A program made the translations under genes and the position numbers. Under the pieces are notes generated by a model. It searched no databases. It saw only the letters and a program-made list of their open reading frames with translations, and was not told the origin of the DNA. A stretch of DNA of 64,000 nt. Source: Lysobacter lycopersici (lineage in GTDB: Bacteria; Pseudomonadota; Gammaproteobacteria; Xanthomonadales; Xanthomonadaceae). The stretch covers positions 1,564,001 through 1,628,000 of the forward strand of contig NZ_CP041742.1 of assembly GCF_007556775.1 (NCBI RefSeq), given 5' to 3'. This document shows, one piece after another, positions 9,715 to 23,114 of this stretch. The first letter of the stretch is position 1, and each line of letters opens with the position of its first letter.

Positions 9715-11769
9715 GTGACCCAGTTCGGAACCGAGGCAAACGGTCGCAATTCGGGCGCGAGCCTCCTCGGATGGCGCCCGGTCGTGCTGTGGCTCGGCGG
9801 CGCGATGTGCGCCGTCGGACTGGCGACGGCCTTGCCGTGGAACGAATGGCAACCCGAACGCGCCAGGCACACCGCCATCCTCGCGGCTTCGGCGTGGTTG
9901 CTCGCGATGTTGACCGGGCTGCTCGGCCGGATCCGATTCGCGACGGCGTTGGCGCTCTGGTTCGGATTGGCCTTGATCCGGTTTTCCGGCGCCATGCCCT
10001 TCGCGGCGACGGCGCTCTTCTGCATCGCATCCGTTGCCGCCGGCAGCGCCATCGCGCCGCGCGCACCCGCGGCGCTCAAATGCGTGGCCGGAATGGCGGC
10101 GATCGGCGGCCTGTCCGCATGGGCCTTGCCCCTGCGCGCGCACGAGGACTGGGTGTATTTCGCGATCCTTTCCCTGCTGGTCGCCTGGCGGCGCCATGCC
10201 GTGCTCGCCACGGCAAGGAATGCCGGCCGCGCCTGGCGCCGCGCGGTCGCCGCGCAACCGGTCGCCGCGGCATGGGCCGTGCTCGCGGTGGGCATCGCCA
10301 GTACGGGATGCTGGCTTCCGACGATGCAGTCCGACGACATCGCCTACCACCTGCGCCTGCCGTGGATGTTGCAGCAATCCGGCTTCTACGACATGAACCC
10401 GGACCTGCACGTCTGGGCGCTGGCCCCGTGGCTGGCCGATGTCATCCAGGCATTCCCGCAGGTCATGGCGCATTCGGAAGCGCGCGGGCCCGTCGACGCG
10501 CTCTGGTTGGTGCTCGCAGCCTGCGGGTTGTGGCGATTGGCACGGCGTTTCGACCGACGCAACTCGATCGCGCCCTGGCTTGCGGTCGCGCTGTTCGCGA
10601 GCATTCCCCTGGCCACGTCGCTGGTGGCCGGGATGCAGACGGAAATGCCGACGGCCGCGATCCTCGCCTGGTTGCTCGTCATCGCGTGCGCGCCCGCCAC
10701 GACGAATCGGCGGTTCGCCCCGGGCGCGCAGCGCTGTGCCGCCGCGCTGTTCGGCGCCTTGCTGGCGATGAAATTCGGCGCCGCGGCCTCCGCCGCGATC
10801 CTCCTGCCATGGGCGCTGCATCGCCATCGCGCGTCGCTGCGCTGGAAGGATCTTGCGTCGATGGCGGCGATCGCCCTCGCGATCGGGGGCAGCAGCTACT
10901 GGTATGCGGCGCGGCTTTCCGGGAACCCGTTCCTGCCGTTGTTCAATGGCGTGTTCCGGTCCCCGTACTTCGCCCCGAACGATTTCGTCGATACGCACTG
11001 GACCGGGCACCTCGCCCCGTCGCTGCCCTGGCGGATCACGTTCGCGACCGGCGAATACATGGATGCCTATGCCGGCGGGTTCGGGTTCCTGCTGGTGTGC
11101 CTTGCGGGCGCGTGGCTGTTGGCGCTGCGCGAACGCGACCTGCGCACGCCGATGATCCTTTGCACCGCCATGCTGGTGGCGCCACTGCTTCCCATGCAAT
11201 ACGCGCGCTACGCCTTCCCGGCCATGGCGGTTTGCATCCCGCTGCTGTGCGTCGCCGCGCACCGGGTGCATCCGCTGCACGCTGGCGTGCTGGCGTTGCT
11301 GGCCTGCCTGTTGAACTTCGCCTTCCAGGCCAACGGCAACTGGATGCTGCATGGCGGCGCGGTGCGGCAGACGATGCGCGCGCACGGACGCTACGCCCCG
11401 CTGCTGTCGCTCTACGCACCCGAGCGCGTGCTGGCGGCGGACATGCGGGCCCGTGGCAGGCCCGCGAAAAACGCGCTGCAACTCGACCTCGAACAGGGCA
11501 GCATCGCCGAACTCGGCGCGCGCGCGCGCTACGTGAACTGGTATTCGCGGCGCCTGTCGCTGGCCGCCTTCGCGGCGGATGCCGACCGGAGCGGCCGGCG
11601 CTGGGCGCAGCTGCTCGGGGCGGAAGGCATTTCCGACGTGGTCTTCAGGCCATCGCAATTGCCTGTCGCTCGGCGTGCGGGGCTGGCCTTGTCCAAGGCA
11701 AGATTGCAGGCACGCGCAGGCGACATGGAGTGGTGGATGATCCCGCAAGCAACAGGCGACGAACCATGA
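9715..11769 (+). CDS. multi-spanning membrane protein, probable GT-C-type glycosyltransferase
   Basis: About 684 aa with at least ten hydrophobic helices across the length and an acidic segment ([13 protein letters not shown], around residue 204) placed where GT-C lipid-sugar glycosyltransferases carry their first-loop acidic residues. A catalytic Asp cannot be assigned with certainty. It is translationally coupled (ATGA) to a GtrA-family gene, a pairing seen in systems that decorate O-antigen or other surface glycans using polyprenyl-phosphate sugars. The start is uncertain: GTG 9715, or ATG 9679 which may lie within a promoter-like TACGAT. The gene is divergent from glmU. Function is inferred from topology and its partner. 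Confidence 0.7.
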   Translation: MTQFGTEANGRNSGASLLGWRPVVLWLGGAMCAVGLATALPWNEWQPERARHTAILAASAWLLAMLTGLLGRIRFATALALWFGLALIRFSGAMPFAATALFCIASVAAGSAIAPRAPAALKCVAGMAAIGGLSAWALPLRAHEDWVYFAILSLLVAWRRHAVLATARNAGRAWRRAVAAQPVAAAWAVLAVGIASTGCWLPTMQSDDIAYHLRLPWMLQQSGFYDMNPDLHVWALAPWLADVIQAFPQVMAHSEARGPVDALWLVLAACGLWRLARRFDRRNSIAPWLAVALFASIPLATSLVAGMQTEMPTAAILAWLLVIACAPATTNRRFAPGAQRCAAALFGALLAMKFGAAASAAILLPWALHRHRASLRWKDLASMAAIALAIGGSSYWYAARLSGNPFLPLFNGVFRSPYFAPNDFVDTHWTGHLAPSLPWRITFATGEYMDAYAGGFGFLLVCLAGAWLLALRERDLRTPMILCTAMLVAPLLPMQYARYAFPAMAVCIPLLCVAAHRVHPLHAGVLALLACLLNFAFQANGNWMLHGGAVRQTMRAHGRYAPLLSLYAPERVLAADMRARGRPAKNALQLDLEQGSIAELGARARYVNWYSRRLSLAAFAADADRSGRRWAQLLGAEGISDVVFRPSQLPVARRAGLALSKARLQARAGDMEWWMIPQATGDEP

Positions 11770-12158
11770 CCCTGCGCCGTCACCTCGGCGGTTACGCGAT
11801 CATCGGCCTGGCGCAATGGCTGCTCGAATACGGGCTGATGCTGGCGCTGAGCGAATGGGTGATGCCGGTGGAACCGGCGAACGTCATCGGCCGCGTTGCC
11901 GGTGCGATGCTCGGTTTCTGGCTCAACGGCAAATGGACTTTCGCCAGCGAGGACACCCACGTCGGCCGGCACGCCGCGCTGCGCTTCGTCACGATGTGGC
12001 TGGTGCTGACCGCGGCGAACACCTGGATCGTCGCCCACCTGGACGACGCCTTCGGCCTGCACATGGCGCAGTTGCTCAAGCCCGGCGGCGACCTGCTTAC
12101 CGGCGGCATCGGCTTCTGGCTGTCGCGCCACTGGGTTTACAAGAAACGCACTGCCTGA
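11766..12158 (+). CDS. GtrA-family membrane protein
   Basis: A 130-aa protein with four predicted helices. The family hallmarks FWLNGKWTF (after helix 2) and FWLSRHWVYKK (C-terminus) are both present. GtrA proteins are proposed flippases for undecaprenyl-phosphate-linked sugars used by partner membrane glycosyltransferases. The ATG overlaps the upstream stop by 4 bp (ATGA), so the two are co-translated and probably work together. Confidence 0.88.
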   Translation: MTLRRHLGGYAIIGLAQWLLEYGLMLALSEWVMPVEPANVIGRVAGAMLGFWLNGKWTFASEDTHVGRHAALRFVTMWLVLTAANTWIVAHLDDAFGLHMAQLLKPGGDLLTGGIGFWLSRHWVYKKRTA

Positions 12159-12170
12159 ATCCCGCGGGCA

Positions 12171-13532
12171 CTACTGCCCCGGGGCATACATTCTGGCGTT
12201 TCCGTAGGCAGCGCCGAGCTTGCCCTTGGCGAAATCCACGGTCATGCGCGTGTAGCCCCCGGCATAGCGCAGCGAGGTGCGCGTGCCGTCGGCGCCGGCT
12301 TCGAACGTGGTCATGCCGTGTTCGCCGCCGGGGAATACCGCTATCGTGATCGGCGCGCCCTCGCGTGCCAGCGCACGCAGGCGATGGAAGGTTTCGCCCA
12401 TCGGCGCATCGATGTCGGCATCGCCCAGCTCCCACAGTTGCGGCGTGCGCAGTTCTCGCAGCACCGGCATCGGGTCGTAGTGCCAGGGCGTGCCGAAGCG
12501 ATAGGGCCGCACCTTCTGGCGCAGCTCGTCGCCGTAATACGGCAAGAGCAAATGCGTGAAGTTGCCGTACACGTCCTTGTACCAGGGCTGGTCGCGGTAC
12601 TTCGTCCGCACCGCGTCGAAGGCTTCGAAGCCTTGCTGGAAATCGCTGCCGGCGAGGACGCCCGCGGCATCCACGATCTCGAGAGCGCTGTCGATGATGT
12701 CCGGGGCGTAACCCTTCAATCGCATCTGCAGGATCGTCGCCTCGCGATCCTCCTGCAATGCGTTCACCGCCAGTCCGTAACCCACGACCACGAAATCGAC
12801 ATGCGTGCGCGTCGCTGCCAGCGGTGCGACCCAGCCGCCCTGGCTGCCGCCGCGGAAACCGACGCGAACCGCGCGCGCGCCGGCCATTCGCTTCGCTTCC
12901 TGCATCGCCGCGACCGCATCGTTGGCGAGCACGCTGTAGTCCTGGGTGTAGGTCCCGGCCGAATCGCCGGTGCCGCGTTTGTCGTAGACGAAGGCGGCCA
13001 CGCCTTCGGCGGGCAATTGCCGCTGCATGAAATCCCAGGCGCGCGCCGAATCCTGTTCGGCGCCGTGCACCAGCACCACCAGCGGCACCTTCGCATCGCC
13101 TTCGGGCATGAGCAGGCGCCCGGCCAGGCGCGTGCCGCCATCGCCCGCGAACGCGGTTTCGCGGATTTCAAGCGCGATGCGCGGCGCGGCGGCGCCATCG
13201 AAACTCAGCACCGCGTCGCGGCCGCAACCGGACAAGGCGATGCGATGTCCATCGTCGCGGTCGGTCCAGCCTTCAAGGCTTTTCCAACCGCCATCGCCGC
13301 TCGCGACCAGCTTGCCGCTGCGCCCGTCGACGTGCCGCCAGCGCAGGCCGCCGTCGCTGGGGCCGACGTCGATGCTCGCGCCGGGCAAGCGGTACGCCCC
13401 GACATAGCACTCGATCGCGCGCGAAAGTGCCGCGTCGGCCGGCGCGGGTTCCGGCGCCGCCGATGCGGCGGGAAACGGCATGGCGAACGCGGATGCACAC
13501 GCAAGCACGGCGGCGAACAATGGCGATTTCAT
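12171..13532 (-). CDS. exported alpha/beta hydrolase
   Basis: About 453 aa with a signal peptide (AVLACASAFAMPFPAASA). The C-terminal two thirds are an alpha/beta hydrolase: an oxyanion-type VLVHGAEQD strand-turn, DKRGTGDSAG, nucleophile elbow GGSQGG (about residue 229), an Asp in LGDADIDAP and a catalytic His in FPGGEHGM. The N-terminal roughly 120 residues are a separate lobe with two Cys pairs (IECYVG and SGCGRD). I chose ATG 13532 because GAGGA lies 8 nt upstream; ATG 13547 is an alternative. The substrate is unknown; esterase or peptidase activity is possible. Convergent with the GtrA gene, 12 bp apart. Confidence 0.85.
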   Translation of the reverse strand: MKSPLFAAVLACASAFAMPFPAASAAPEPAPADAALSRAIECYVGAYRLPGASIDVGPSDGGLRWRHVDGRSGKLVASGDGGWKSLEGWTDRDDGHRIALSGCGRDAVLSFDGAAAPRIALEIRETAFAGDGGTRLAGRLLMPEGDAKVPLVVLVHGAEQDSARAWDFMQRQLPAEGVAAFVYDKRGTGDSAGTYTQDYSVLANDAVAAMQEAKRMAGARAVRVGFRGGSQGGWVAPLAATRTHVDFVVVGYGLAVNALQEDREATILQMRLKGYAPDIIDSALEIVDAAGVLAGSDFQQGFEAFDAVRTKYRDQPWYKDVYGNFTHLLLPYYGDELRQKVRPYRFGTPWHYDPMPVLRELRTPQLWELGDADIDAPMGETFHRLRALAREGAPITIAVFPGGEHGMTTFEAGADGTRTSLRYAGGYTRMTVDFAKGKLGAAYGNARMYAPGQ

Positions 13533-13620
13533 CGATTCGATCCTCATATCCGTTATTCCATTGGATACGGCGAGCATCGCGCCGGTTGCATTCGCATTGC
13601 GTGATTCTCGGCGCCATAAA

Positions 13621-13651
13621 CGAAAACGCCGGCGCGAGGCCGGCGTTTTCG
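13621..13651 (-). terminator. intrinsic terminator after atpC
   Basis: A perfect 13-bp stem (13621-13633 with 13639-13651, loop GCGAG). Read leftwards it ends GGCGTTTTCGTTT, giving the U-rich tail expected after atpC. Nearly the same hairpin occurs after two other genes in this window (37834 and 40012). Confidence 0.8.
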
Positions 13652-13667
13652 AACGTACCGCGAATGC

Positions 13668-13691
13668 AGGGGCGACGCATGCGTCGTCCCT
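13668..13691. repeat. short palindrome downstream of atpC
   Basis: AGGGGCGACGCAT followed by its near-exact complement; the core CGACGCATGCGTCG (13673-13686) is a perfect palindrome. It lies between the atpC stop and the terminator. It resembles dispersed REP-like palindromes, but no second copy was seen in the window. Confidence 0.5.
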
Positions 13692-13701
13692 ACGGTCGAT
13701 A

Positions 13702-14127
13702 TCAATGTTTCAGATTCTTCCTGAGGCGTTCCAGCGCCTGCAACTGCGCGGTGACTTCGGCCAGTCGCTGCTGCGCCTCGGCGACTTCCATCGCCTCGCC
13801 ACGGTGGGCGATGATGCGTTCGGCCTCTTCCTTGGCGGCGCGCACCGCGGCTTCGTCGATGTCCTGCGCGCGCACCGCGGTGTCGGCGAGCACGGTCACC
13901 ACCGTTGGCTGCACTTCGAGGATGCCGCCGGAAATGGCGAAATCGAGGTGCTCGCCCTCGGGCGTGGTGACGACGACCTTGCCCGGCTTCAGGCGCGTGA
14001 TCAGCGGCGCGTGCTTGGGCGCGATGCCGAGTTCGCCCAGCTCGCCGGTGGCGACGACCAGCGTCGCCTCGCCGTGGAAGATCTCGGCTTCGGCGCTGAC
14101 GATGTCGCAACGGATGGTGGATGCCAT
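13702..14127 (-). CDS. atpC: F1Fo ATP synthase epsilon subunit
   Basis: A 141-aa central-stalk subunit that couples rotation to catalysis and inhibits ATP hydrolysis. The N-terminal beta-sandwich (about 1-85) carries [15 protein letters not shown], and the C-terminal two-helix part (about 88-141) is rich in Ala, Glu and Arg ([12 protein letters not shown]). It is the last gene of the atpIBEFHAGDC operon, followed by an intrinsic terminator. Confidence 0.96.
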   Translation of the reverse strand: MASTIRCDIVSAEAEIFHGEATLVVATGELGELGIAPKHAPLITRLKPGKVVVTTPEGEHLDFAISGGILEVQPTVVTVLADTAVRAQDIDEAAVRAAKEEAERIIAHRGEAMEVAEAQQRLAEVTAQLQALERLRKNLKH

Positions 14128-14150
14128 GTCTCTCTCGCTTCGCTCGTTCG

Positions 14151-14218
14151 AGGGGCTTGGGGCTGGGGACTAGGGTCTGGAACAGGCGCTTTTCACCAGC
14201 CCCGAGATCCGAGCCCCC
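14151..14218. repeat. GGGGCT-rich inverted repeat between atpC and atpD
   Basis: GGGGCTTGGGGCTGGGGAC on the left faces CCAGCCCCGAGATCCGAGCCCCC on the right, forming an imperfect long hairpin. A related stretch (GGGGACTAGTGGCTGGGGAC) with a facing CCTAGCCCC lies at 2203-2283 between the ATPase and first permease genes, so this appears to be a small dispersed family located inside operons. Confidence 0.55.
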
Positions 14219-14224
14219 GCTTCA

Positions 14225-15652
<1,428 letters not shown>

Positions 15653-15663
15653 TTATCTGCTTT

Positions 15664-15722
15664 TGTGGGAGCGGCTTCAGCCGCGAGCCTTTTTGCAGTC
15701 GGGGCTGAAGCCCCTCCCACAG
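15664..15722. repeat. REP pair (REPIN-like) between atpG and atpD
   Basis: TGTGGGAGCGGCTTCAGCC and, inverted, GGGGCTGAAGCCCCTCCCACA face each other across a short spacer with a TTTTT run. This is a typical inverted REP doublet. A 26-bp stretch of its right arm is repeated inside aceF at 23878-23903, and a related pair lies at 61021. Confidence 0.8.
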
Positions 15723-15731
15723 TCGAAATGA

Positions 15732-16595
15732 TCAAACCGCCGCAGCACCGCCGACGATTTCCGAAATTTCCTGGGTGATCGCCGCCTGTCGCGCCTTGTT
15801 GTAGACCAGGTTCAGGGTGCCGATCAGCTTGGTCGCGTTGTCGCTCGCGGCCTTCATCGCGACCATGCGCGCGGCGTGCTCGGAGGCGACGTTCTCCATC
15901 ACCGCCTGGTACACCAGCGACTCGACGTAGCGGGTCAGCACGTGTTCCAGCACCGCCTGCGCGTCGGGCTCGTAGAGGTAGTCCCAGTCGTGGTGCGCGA
16001 CCTGCGTTTCCGCCGCCGGCAACGGCAGCAACTGGTCGAAGGTCGCCTTCTGGGTCATGGTGTTGACGAAGTCGTTGTACGACAGGAACACCTTGTCGAC
16101 CTGGCCGGCGTTGTAGGCGTCCAGCATCACCTTGATCACGCCGACCAGCTGCTCGACGCGCGGGGTGTCGCCCAGGTGGGTGACCGAGGCGAGCATCCCG
16201 ACCTTGAGCCGGCGGAAGAAGACCGATGCCTTCTGGCCGATGGTGACGACGTCGACCTCGACGCCCTTGTCCTGCCAGCCGCGGATCTCCGCGAGCAGCT
16301 TGCGGAACAGGTTGTTGTTGAGGCCGCCGGCGAGGCCGCGGTCGGAGGAGACGATGATGTAGCCGACGCGCTTCACGTCCTCGCGCTCGACCAGGTAGGG
16401 ATGCCGGTATTCGGAATTCGCCTGGGCGAGGTGGCCGATGACCTGGCGCATCGCGCGCGCGTACGGGCGCGAGGCCTTCATCCGCTCCTGCGCCTTGCGG
16501 ATCTTGGAGGCCGAGACCATTTCGAGCGCGCGCGTCACCTTGCGGGTGTTCTGCACGCTCTTGATCTTGGTTTTGATTTCGCGACCACCGGCCAT
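15732..16595 (-). CDS. atpG: F1Fo ATP synthase gamma subunit
   Basis: A 287-aa rotor shaft subunit. The N-terminal helix [20 protein letters not shown] and the C-terminal helix ending [18 protein letters not shown] form the conserved coiled coil inside the alpha3beta3 ring; the central Rossmann-like part has [14 protein letters not shown]. Length is normal. It is preceded (on its strand) by the unusual octamer-repeat spacer after atpA. Confidence 0.97.
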   Translation of the reverse strand: MAGGREIKTKIKSVQNTRKVTRALEMVSASKIRKAQERMKASRPYARAMRQVIGHLAQANSEYRHPYLVEREDVKRVGYIIVSSDRGLAGGLNNNLFRKLLAEIRGWQDKGVEVDVVTIGQKASVFFRRLKVGMLASVTHLGDTPRVEQLVGVIKVMLDAYNAGQVDKVFLSYNDFVNTMTQKATFDQLLPLPAAETQVAHHDWDYLYEPDAQAVLEHVLTRYVESLVYQAVMENVASEHAARMVAMKAASDNATKLIGTLNLVYNKARQAAITQEISEIVGGAAAV

Positions 16596-16605
16596 TTTCT
16601 TTTCC

Positions 16606-16686
16606 GTGAGACGTAAGACGTAAGATGTAAGACGAAGGGCGGAGATGCGGGCTTTTACGTCTCGCGTCTCACGTCTTTCGTCTCAC
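16606..16686. repeat. inverted arrays of GTAAGACG/GTGAGACG octamers between atpA and atpG
   Basis: The left part (16606-16634) reads as tandem near-octamers GTGAGACG, TAAGACG, TAAGATG, TAAGACG. The right part (16657-16686) is the same unit on the other strand (ACGTCTCGCGTCTCACGTC and so on). The whole can fold as a long imperfect hairpin inside the polycistronic atp mRNA. Not a CRISPR: the units are 7-8 bp with no spacers. Confidence 0.75.
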
Positions 16687-16690
16687 CCGA

Positions 16691-18241
<1,551 letters not shown>

Positions 18242-18301
18242 CGGTGTTTCCTGTGGTGCCGGCGTCGCCGCCGGCGTTCGATTGAATGCGTATTCGTTGC
18301 G

Positions 18302-18844
18302 TTATTGCGCGAGCGTGGTCTGCAGCCGGTCGAGCTTGCCGCGCAGTGAGCCGTCGATGACGATGTCGCCGGCATCGATCACCGCGCCGCCGATCAGCGA
18401 TTCGTCGACCGCCGCCTCGACCTCGACCTCGCGGCCGAAGCGCTTCTTCAGCGCGGCCTTGATCGATTCGAGTTCGGCCGCCGGCAGCGCCGTGGCGGAG
18501 GTGACCTTGGCCTTGACCACGCGCTCGGACTCGAGCCGCAGTTCGTCGTACAGACCGGAGATCTCGGGCAGCAACGGCAAGCGGCGGTTGTCGAACAGCA
18601 GGCCGAGGAAATCGGCGAACGCCGCGTCGGCGCCCAGCTGTTCAGAGACCGCAGGCGCAAGCAGCGCGACCGCGTCATCGCGACCGAGGCGCGGATGGCC
18701 CAGCAGCGCGGCGGCTTGCGGATCGGCGGCGACACGCGCGGCGAAGCCGAGCGCATCCGACCAGCCGGGCAGCTTGCCGGCGTCGCGCGCCAGCGCGAAC
18801 GCGGCGCGGGCGTACGGACGGGCGAGGGTCAGGGCCTGCGACAT
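18302..18844 (-). CDS. atpH: F1Fo ATP synthase delta subunit
   Basis: A 180-aa peripheral-stalk subunit linking b to the top of F1. The N-terminal six-helix domain begins LTLARPYARAAFALARDAG, matching the family, and the C-terminal part ends with the conserved GGAVIDAGDIVIDGSLRGKL segment. It lies 4 bp from atpF, consistent with coupled translation. Confidence 0.96.
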   Translation of the reverse strand: MSQALTLARPYARAAFALARDAGKLPGWSDALGFAARVAADPQAAALLGHPRLGRDDAVALLAPAVSEQLGADAAFADFLGLLFDNRRLPLLPEISGLYDELRLESERVVKAKVTSATALPAAELESIKAALKKRFGREVEVEAAVDESLIGGAVIDAGDIVIDGSLRGKLDRLQTTLAQ

Positions 18845-18848
18845 GGCC

Positions 18849-19319
18849 TCAGATCTCCGCGGCCAGTTCGTCGAGCAGCACCTTGTGGGCGTTGGCGTCG
18901 ATTTCGCGCTTGAGCAGCTTCTCGGCGCCGGTCACCGCCAGCGCGGAGACCTGCTTGCGCAGTTCCTCGCGGGCGCGGTTGGACGCGGCGTCGATCTCGG
19001 CGTCGGCCAGCGCCTTCTGCCGGCCGGCTTCGGCGATCGCGTCCTGCTTGGCCTGGTCGACGATCTGGTTCGCGCGCTGGTGCGCCTGGTCGATGATTTC
19101 GTTGGCCTTGGCGCGCGCGGCCTTCAGTTCCTCGTTGGCCTTTTCTTCGGCCTGGGCGAGGTTCTTCTGCGCGTTGTCGGCGGCGGCGAGGCCTTCGGCG
19201 ATCTTCTGCTGGCGTTCCTCGATGGCCGCGATGATCGGCGGCCAGATGAACTTCATCACCAGCCACGCGACCGCGAAGAACGCGAGGCCCTGAATGACGA
19301 GGGTGAGGTTGGGTAGCAT
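18849..19319 (-). CDS. atpF: F1Fo ATP synthase b subunit
   Basis: A 156-aa peripheral-stalk subunit: one N-terminal membrane helix ([20 protein letters not shown]), then a long charged coiled coil (about 30-140) rich in Ala, Glu, Lys and Gln, dimeric in the complex. The conserved [11 protein letters not shown] junction follows the helix. Only one b gene is present, as in typical H+-coupled proteobacterial synthases. Confidence 0.96.
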   Translation of the reverse strand: MLPNLTLVIQGLAFFAVAWLVMKFIWPPIIAAIEERQQKIAEGLAAADNAQKNLAQAEEKANEELKAARAKANEIIDQAHQRANQIVDQAKQDAIAEAGRQKALADAEIDAASNRAREELRKQVSALAVTGAEKLLKREIDANAHKVLLDELAAEI

Positions 19320-19396
19320 GAACTTGCTCCTGGTGCCGGCGACGCGATGCCGCCGGCGATGCCTGAATCGCTTGCGTGTTCAGTCGATCCTGGGGA

Positions 19397-19696
<300 letters not shown>

Positions 19697-19724
19697 TTAA
19701 GCGGGGTTGAAGGGAAACGACGAA

Positions 19725-21050
<1,326 letters not shown>

Positions 21051-21062
21051 CTAAGCCGAAAA

Positions 21063-21092
21063 ATTATAGCAGGGGGCCAAAATCCCCGGCAA
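21063..21092 (-). promoter_or_regulatory. sigma-70 promoter of the atp operon
   Basis: On the minus strand a perfect -10 TATAAT (21063-21068) lies 18 bp from TTGCCG (21087-21092), a 4 of 6 match to TTGACA. Transcription would begin near 21056, leaving a leader of about 57 nt before the atpI ATG at 20998. Confidence 0.7.
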
Positions 21093-21238
21093 CGCCCAAG
21101 CGTTGCCCGTCGGCTGGGCCGGTGGCCCGGAACCTTTCGGCCGGGGGCGGGTCAGACCGCCGTGGCCTGCGCTCCTTCCTCGTCGATCGCGAGCAGGCCC
21201 CGAAGCCCCGGCCGTCTCCGCCGGGGCTTCCTTTTTTT
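21086..21238 (+). ncRNA. candidate intergenic small RNA ending at a rho-independent terminator
   Basis: Between atp promoter and lpdA stop the plus strand carries consecutive hairpins: CAACGC/GCGTTG (21090-21105), GGGCC/GGCCC (21116-21128), GGCGG/CCGCC (21146-21161), GGCCTG..CTC/GAGCAGGCC (21164-21199), then a perfect 11-bp terminator stem followed by seven T. No coding frame or plus-strand gene explains the terminator. The 5' end and promoter are not visible, so the boundaries are estimates. It could instead be structured lpdA 3' UTR read on the other strand, but only the plus orientation has a U-tract. Confidence 0.4.
21202..21238 (+). terminator. strong rho-independent terminator without an annotated upstream gene
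   Basis: An 11-bp stem GAAGCCCCGGC/GCCGGGGCTTC (21202-21212 and 21220-21230, loop CGTCTCC) followed by CTTTTTTT. It is oriented rightwards, opposite to both flanking operons. Confidence 0.85.
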
Positions 21239-21245
21239 CCGGCCC

Positions 21246-21293
21246 GCCCCTCTCCCGCCCTTCGGGCACCCTCTCCCTCAAGGGGAGAGGGGA
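21246..21293. repeat. CCCTCTCCC-type palindromic repeat
   Basis: CCCCTCTCCCGCCCTTCGGGC followed by ACCCTCTCCCTCAAGGGGAGAGGGG. Same family as 4884, 33580, 42843 and 54676, here in the opposite orientation. It lies immediately after the lpdA stop. Confidence 0.75.
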
Positions 21294-21295
21294 AG

Positions 21296-23101
21296 TTATT
21301 TCTTCTTCGGCAAGTAGAGATCGGTGATCGTGCCGTCGTAGACCTCGGCGGCCATGCCGACCGATTCGCTCAGGGTCGGGTGTGGATGGATGGTGTGGCC
21401 GATGTCCCCGACCTCGCAGCCCATCTCGATCGCCAGTGCGATTTCCGCGATCAGCTCACCCGCGTGCACGCCGACGATGCCGCCGCCGACGATGCGATGC
21501 GATTCCTCGTCGAACACCAGCTTGGTGAAGCCCTCGGTGCGCGAAAGACCAATCGCGCGACCCGACGCCGCCCACGGGAACTTGCCGATGCCGACCTTCA
21601 GGCCCTTGGCCTTCGCCTCGGTTTCGGTGACGCCGACCCAGGCGATTTCCGGATCGGTGTAGGCCACGCTCGGGATCACCCGCGCGACCCACTCCTTCTT
21701 TTCGCCCGCGGCGACTTCCGCGGCGAGCTTGCCTTCGTGCGTGGCCTTGTGCGCCAGCATCGGCTGGCCGACGAGGTCGCCGATGGCGAAGATGTGCGGC
21801 ACGTTCGTCCGCATTTGCGCATCGACGTCGATGAAGCCGCGTTCGCCGACGCGCACGCCGGCTTTTTCGGCATCGAGCTTGGCGCCGTTCGGCGCGCGGC
21901 CGACCGAAACCAAGACGCGGTCGAACACGCTGGATTCGGGAATGCTCTCGCCTTCGAATACGCAGGCGATGCCGGCCTTCTGCGCCTTGGCTTCGACGAC
22001 CTTGGTCTTGAGATGCACGGCCACGCCCTGCTTCTTCAGGCGATCGGCCAGCGGCTTGACGAGATCCGGATCCGCGCCCGGCATCAGTTGTGGCATGAAT
22101 TCGACCACGGTGACTTCGCTGCCCAACGCGCAGTACACCGTCGCCATTTCCAGGCCGATGATGCCGCCACCGACCACGAGCAACTTTTTCGGAACGTCGG
22201 CGAGGTCGAGCGCGTCGGTGGAATCCATCACGCGACCGTCGTCCCACGGGAAGAACGGCAACTTCACCGGCTGCGAACCGGCGGCGATGATGCAGTTGGC
22301 GAAACGCAGCAACTGCGTCTTGCCATCGGCGCCGGCGATTTCGAGCTCGTTCGCGGACACGAACTTCGCGCTGCCCTGCACCACCCGCACCTTGCGTTGC
22401 TTGGCCATGCCGGCCAGGCCCTTGGTGAGCTGGCCGACGACCTTGTCCTTGTAATCGCGCAACTTGTCGATGGCGATCTCGGGCTTGCCGAAATCGACGC
22501 CGTAATCGCTGGCGTGCGCGGCCTGTTCGATCACGTCCGCCGCGTGCAGCAGCGCCTTCGACGGAATGCAGCCGACGTTGAGGCAGACGCCGCCGAGCGA
22601 GGCGTAGCGCTCGACCAGGACGGTATCGAGGCCGAGGTCGGCGCTGCGGAATGCGGCGGTGTAGCCACCCGGACCGGCACCGAGCACGACCATCGCGCAT
22701 TCGATATCGGCCTTGCGGCCGGACGACGACGCGGCTTGCGGCGCGGGCGTTGCTGTCGCGACAGTCGGTGCCGCGACGGGAGCGGGCGCTTCGGCTTTCG
22801 CGGGAGCTGGCGCAGGTTCCGCCTTCGCAGGCGCGGGCGCGCTTTGGACAGCCGTTTGGCTGTCAGCCGCGGCGATCACCGCGATCACCGCGCCTTCGCC
22901 GACCTTGTCGCCGAGCTTGACCTTCAGCGCCTTGATCACGCCGTCGGCGGCGGCGGGCACTTCCATCGTCGCCTTGTCCGATTCGAGCGTAACCAGCCCC
23001 TGGTCCTTCCTCACCGTATCGCCGACCGCGACCAGCACTTCGATGATCGGCACGTCGCCATGGCCGCCGATGTCGGGAACCTTGCTTTCGATGTCTGCCA
23101 T
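21296..23101 (-). CDS. lpdA: dihydrolipoyl dehydrogenase (PDH complex E3) with N-terminal lipoyl domain
   Basis: FAD enzyme re-oxidising dihydrolipoamide in the pyruvate dehydrogenase complex. At 601 aa it is longer than the usual 470 or so because of a fused lipoyl domain (residues 1-80, lipoyl Lys K43 in LESDKATMEVPA) and an Ala/Pro/Lys-rich linker (about 80-135). The E3 part has the FAD fold, the redox disulfide GGVCLNVGCIPSK (about 170), NAD-binding GGGIIGLEMATV and the catalytic HPHPTLSE near the C-terminus (about 572). Lipoyl-E3 fusions are known in xanthomonads and Neisseria. It lies 13 bp after aceF in one operon. Confidence 0.97.
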   Translation of the reverse strand: MADIESKVPDIGGHGDVPIIEVLVAVGDTVRKDQGLVTLESDKATMEVPAAADGVIKALKVKLGDKVGEGAVIAVIAAADSQTAVQSAPAPAKAEPAPAPAKAEAPAPVAAPTVATATPAPQAASSSGRKADIECAMVVLGAGPGGYTAAFRSADLGLDTVLVERYASLGGVCLNVGCIPSKALLHAADVIEQAAHASDYGVDFGKPEIAIDKLRDYKDKVVGQLTKGLAGMAKQRKVRVVQGSAKFVSANELEIAGADGKTQLLRFANCIIAAGSQPVKLPFFPWDDGRVMDSTDALDLADVPKKLLVVGGGIIGLEMATVYCALGSEVTVVEFMPQLMPGADPDLVKPLADRLKKQGVAVHLKTKVVEAKAQKAGIACVFEGESIPESSVFDRVLVSVGRAPNGAKLDAEKAGVRVGERGFIDVDAQMRTNVPHIFAIGDLVGQPMLAHKATHEGKLAAEVAAGEKKEWVARVIPSVAYTDPEIAWVGVTETEAKAKGLKVGIGKFPWAASGRAIGLSRTEGFTKLVFDEESHRIVGGGIVGVHAGELIAEIALAIEMGCEVGDIGHTIHPHPTLSESVGMAAEVYDGTITDLYLPKKK

Positions 23102-23114
23102 GCGCCTTGCTCCC

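Noticed and set aside
16606-16686. Possible CRISPR array between atpA and atpG
   Set aside because: Units are 7-8 bp without spacers and form an inverted arrangement; no cas genes are present in the window.
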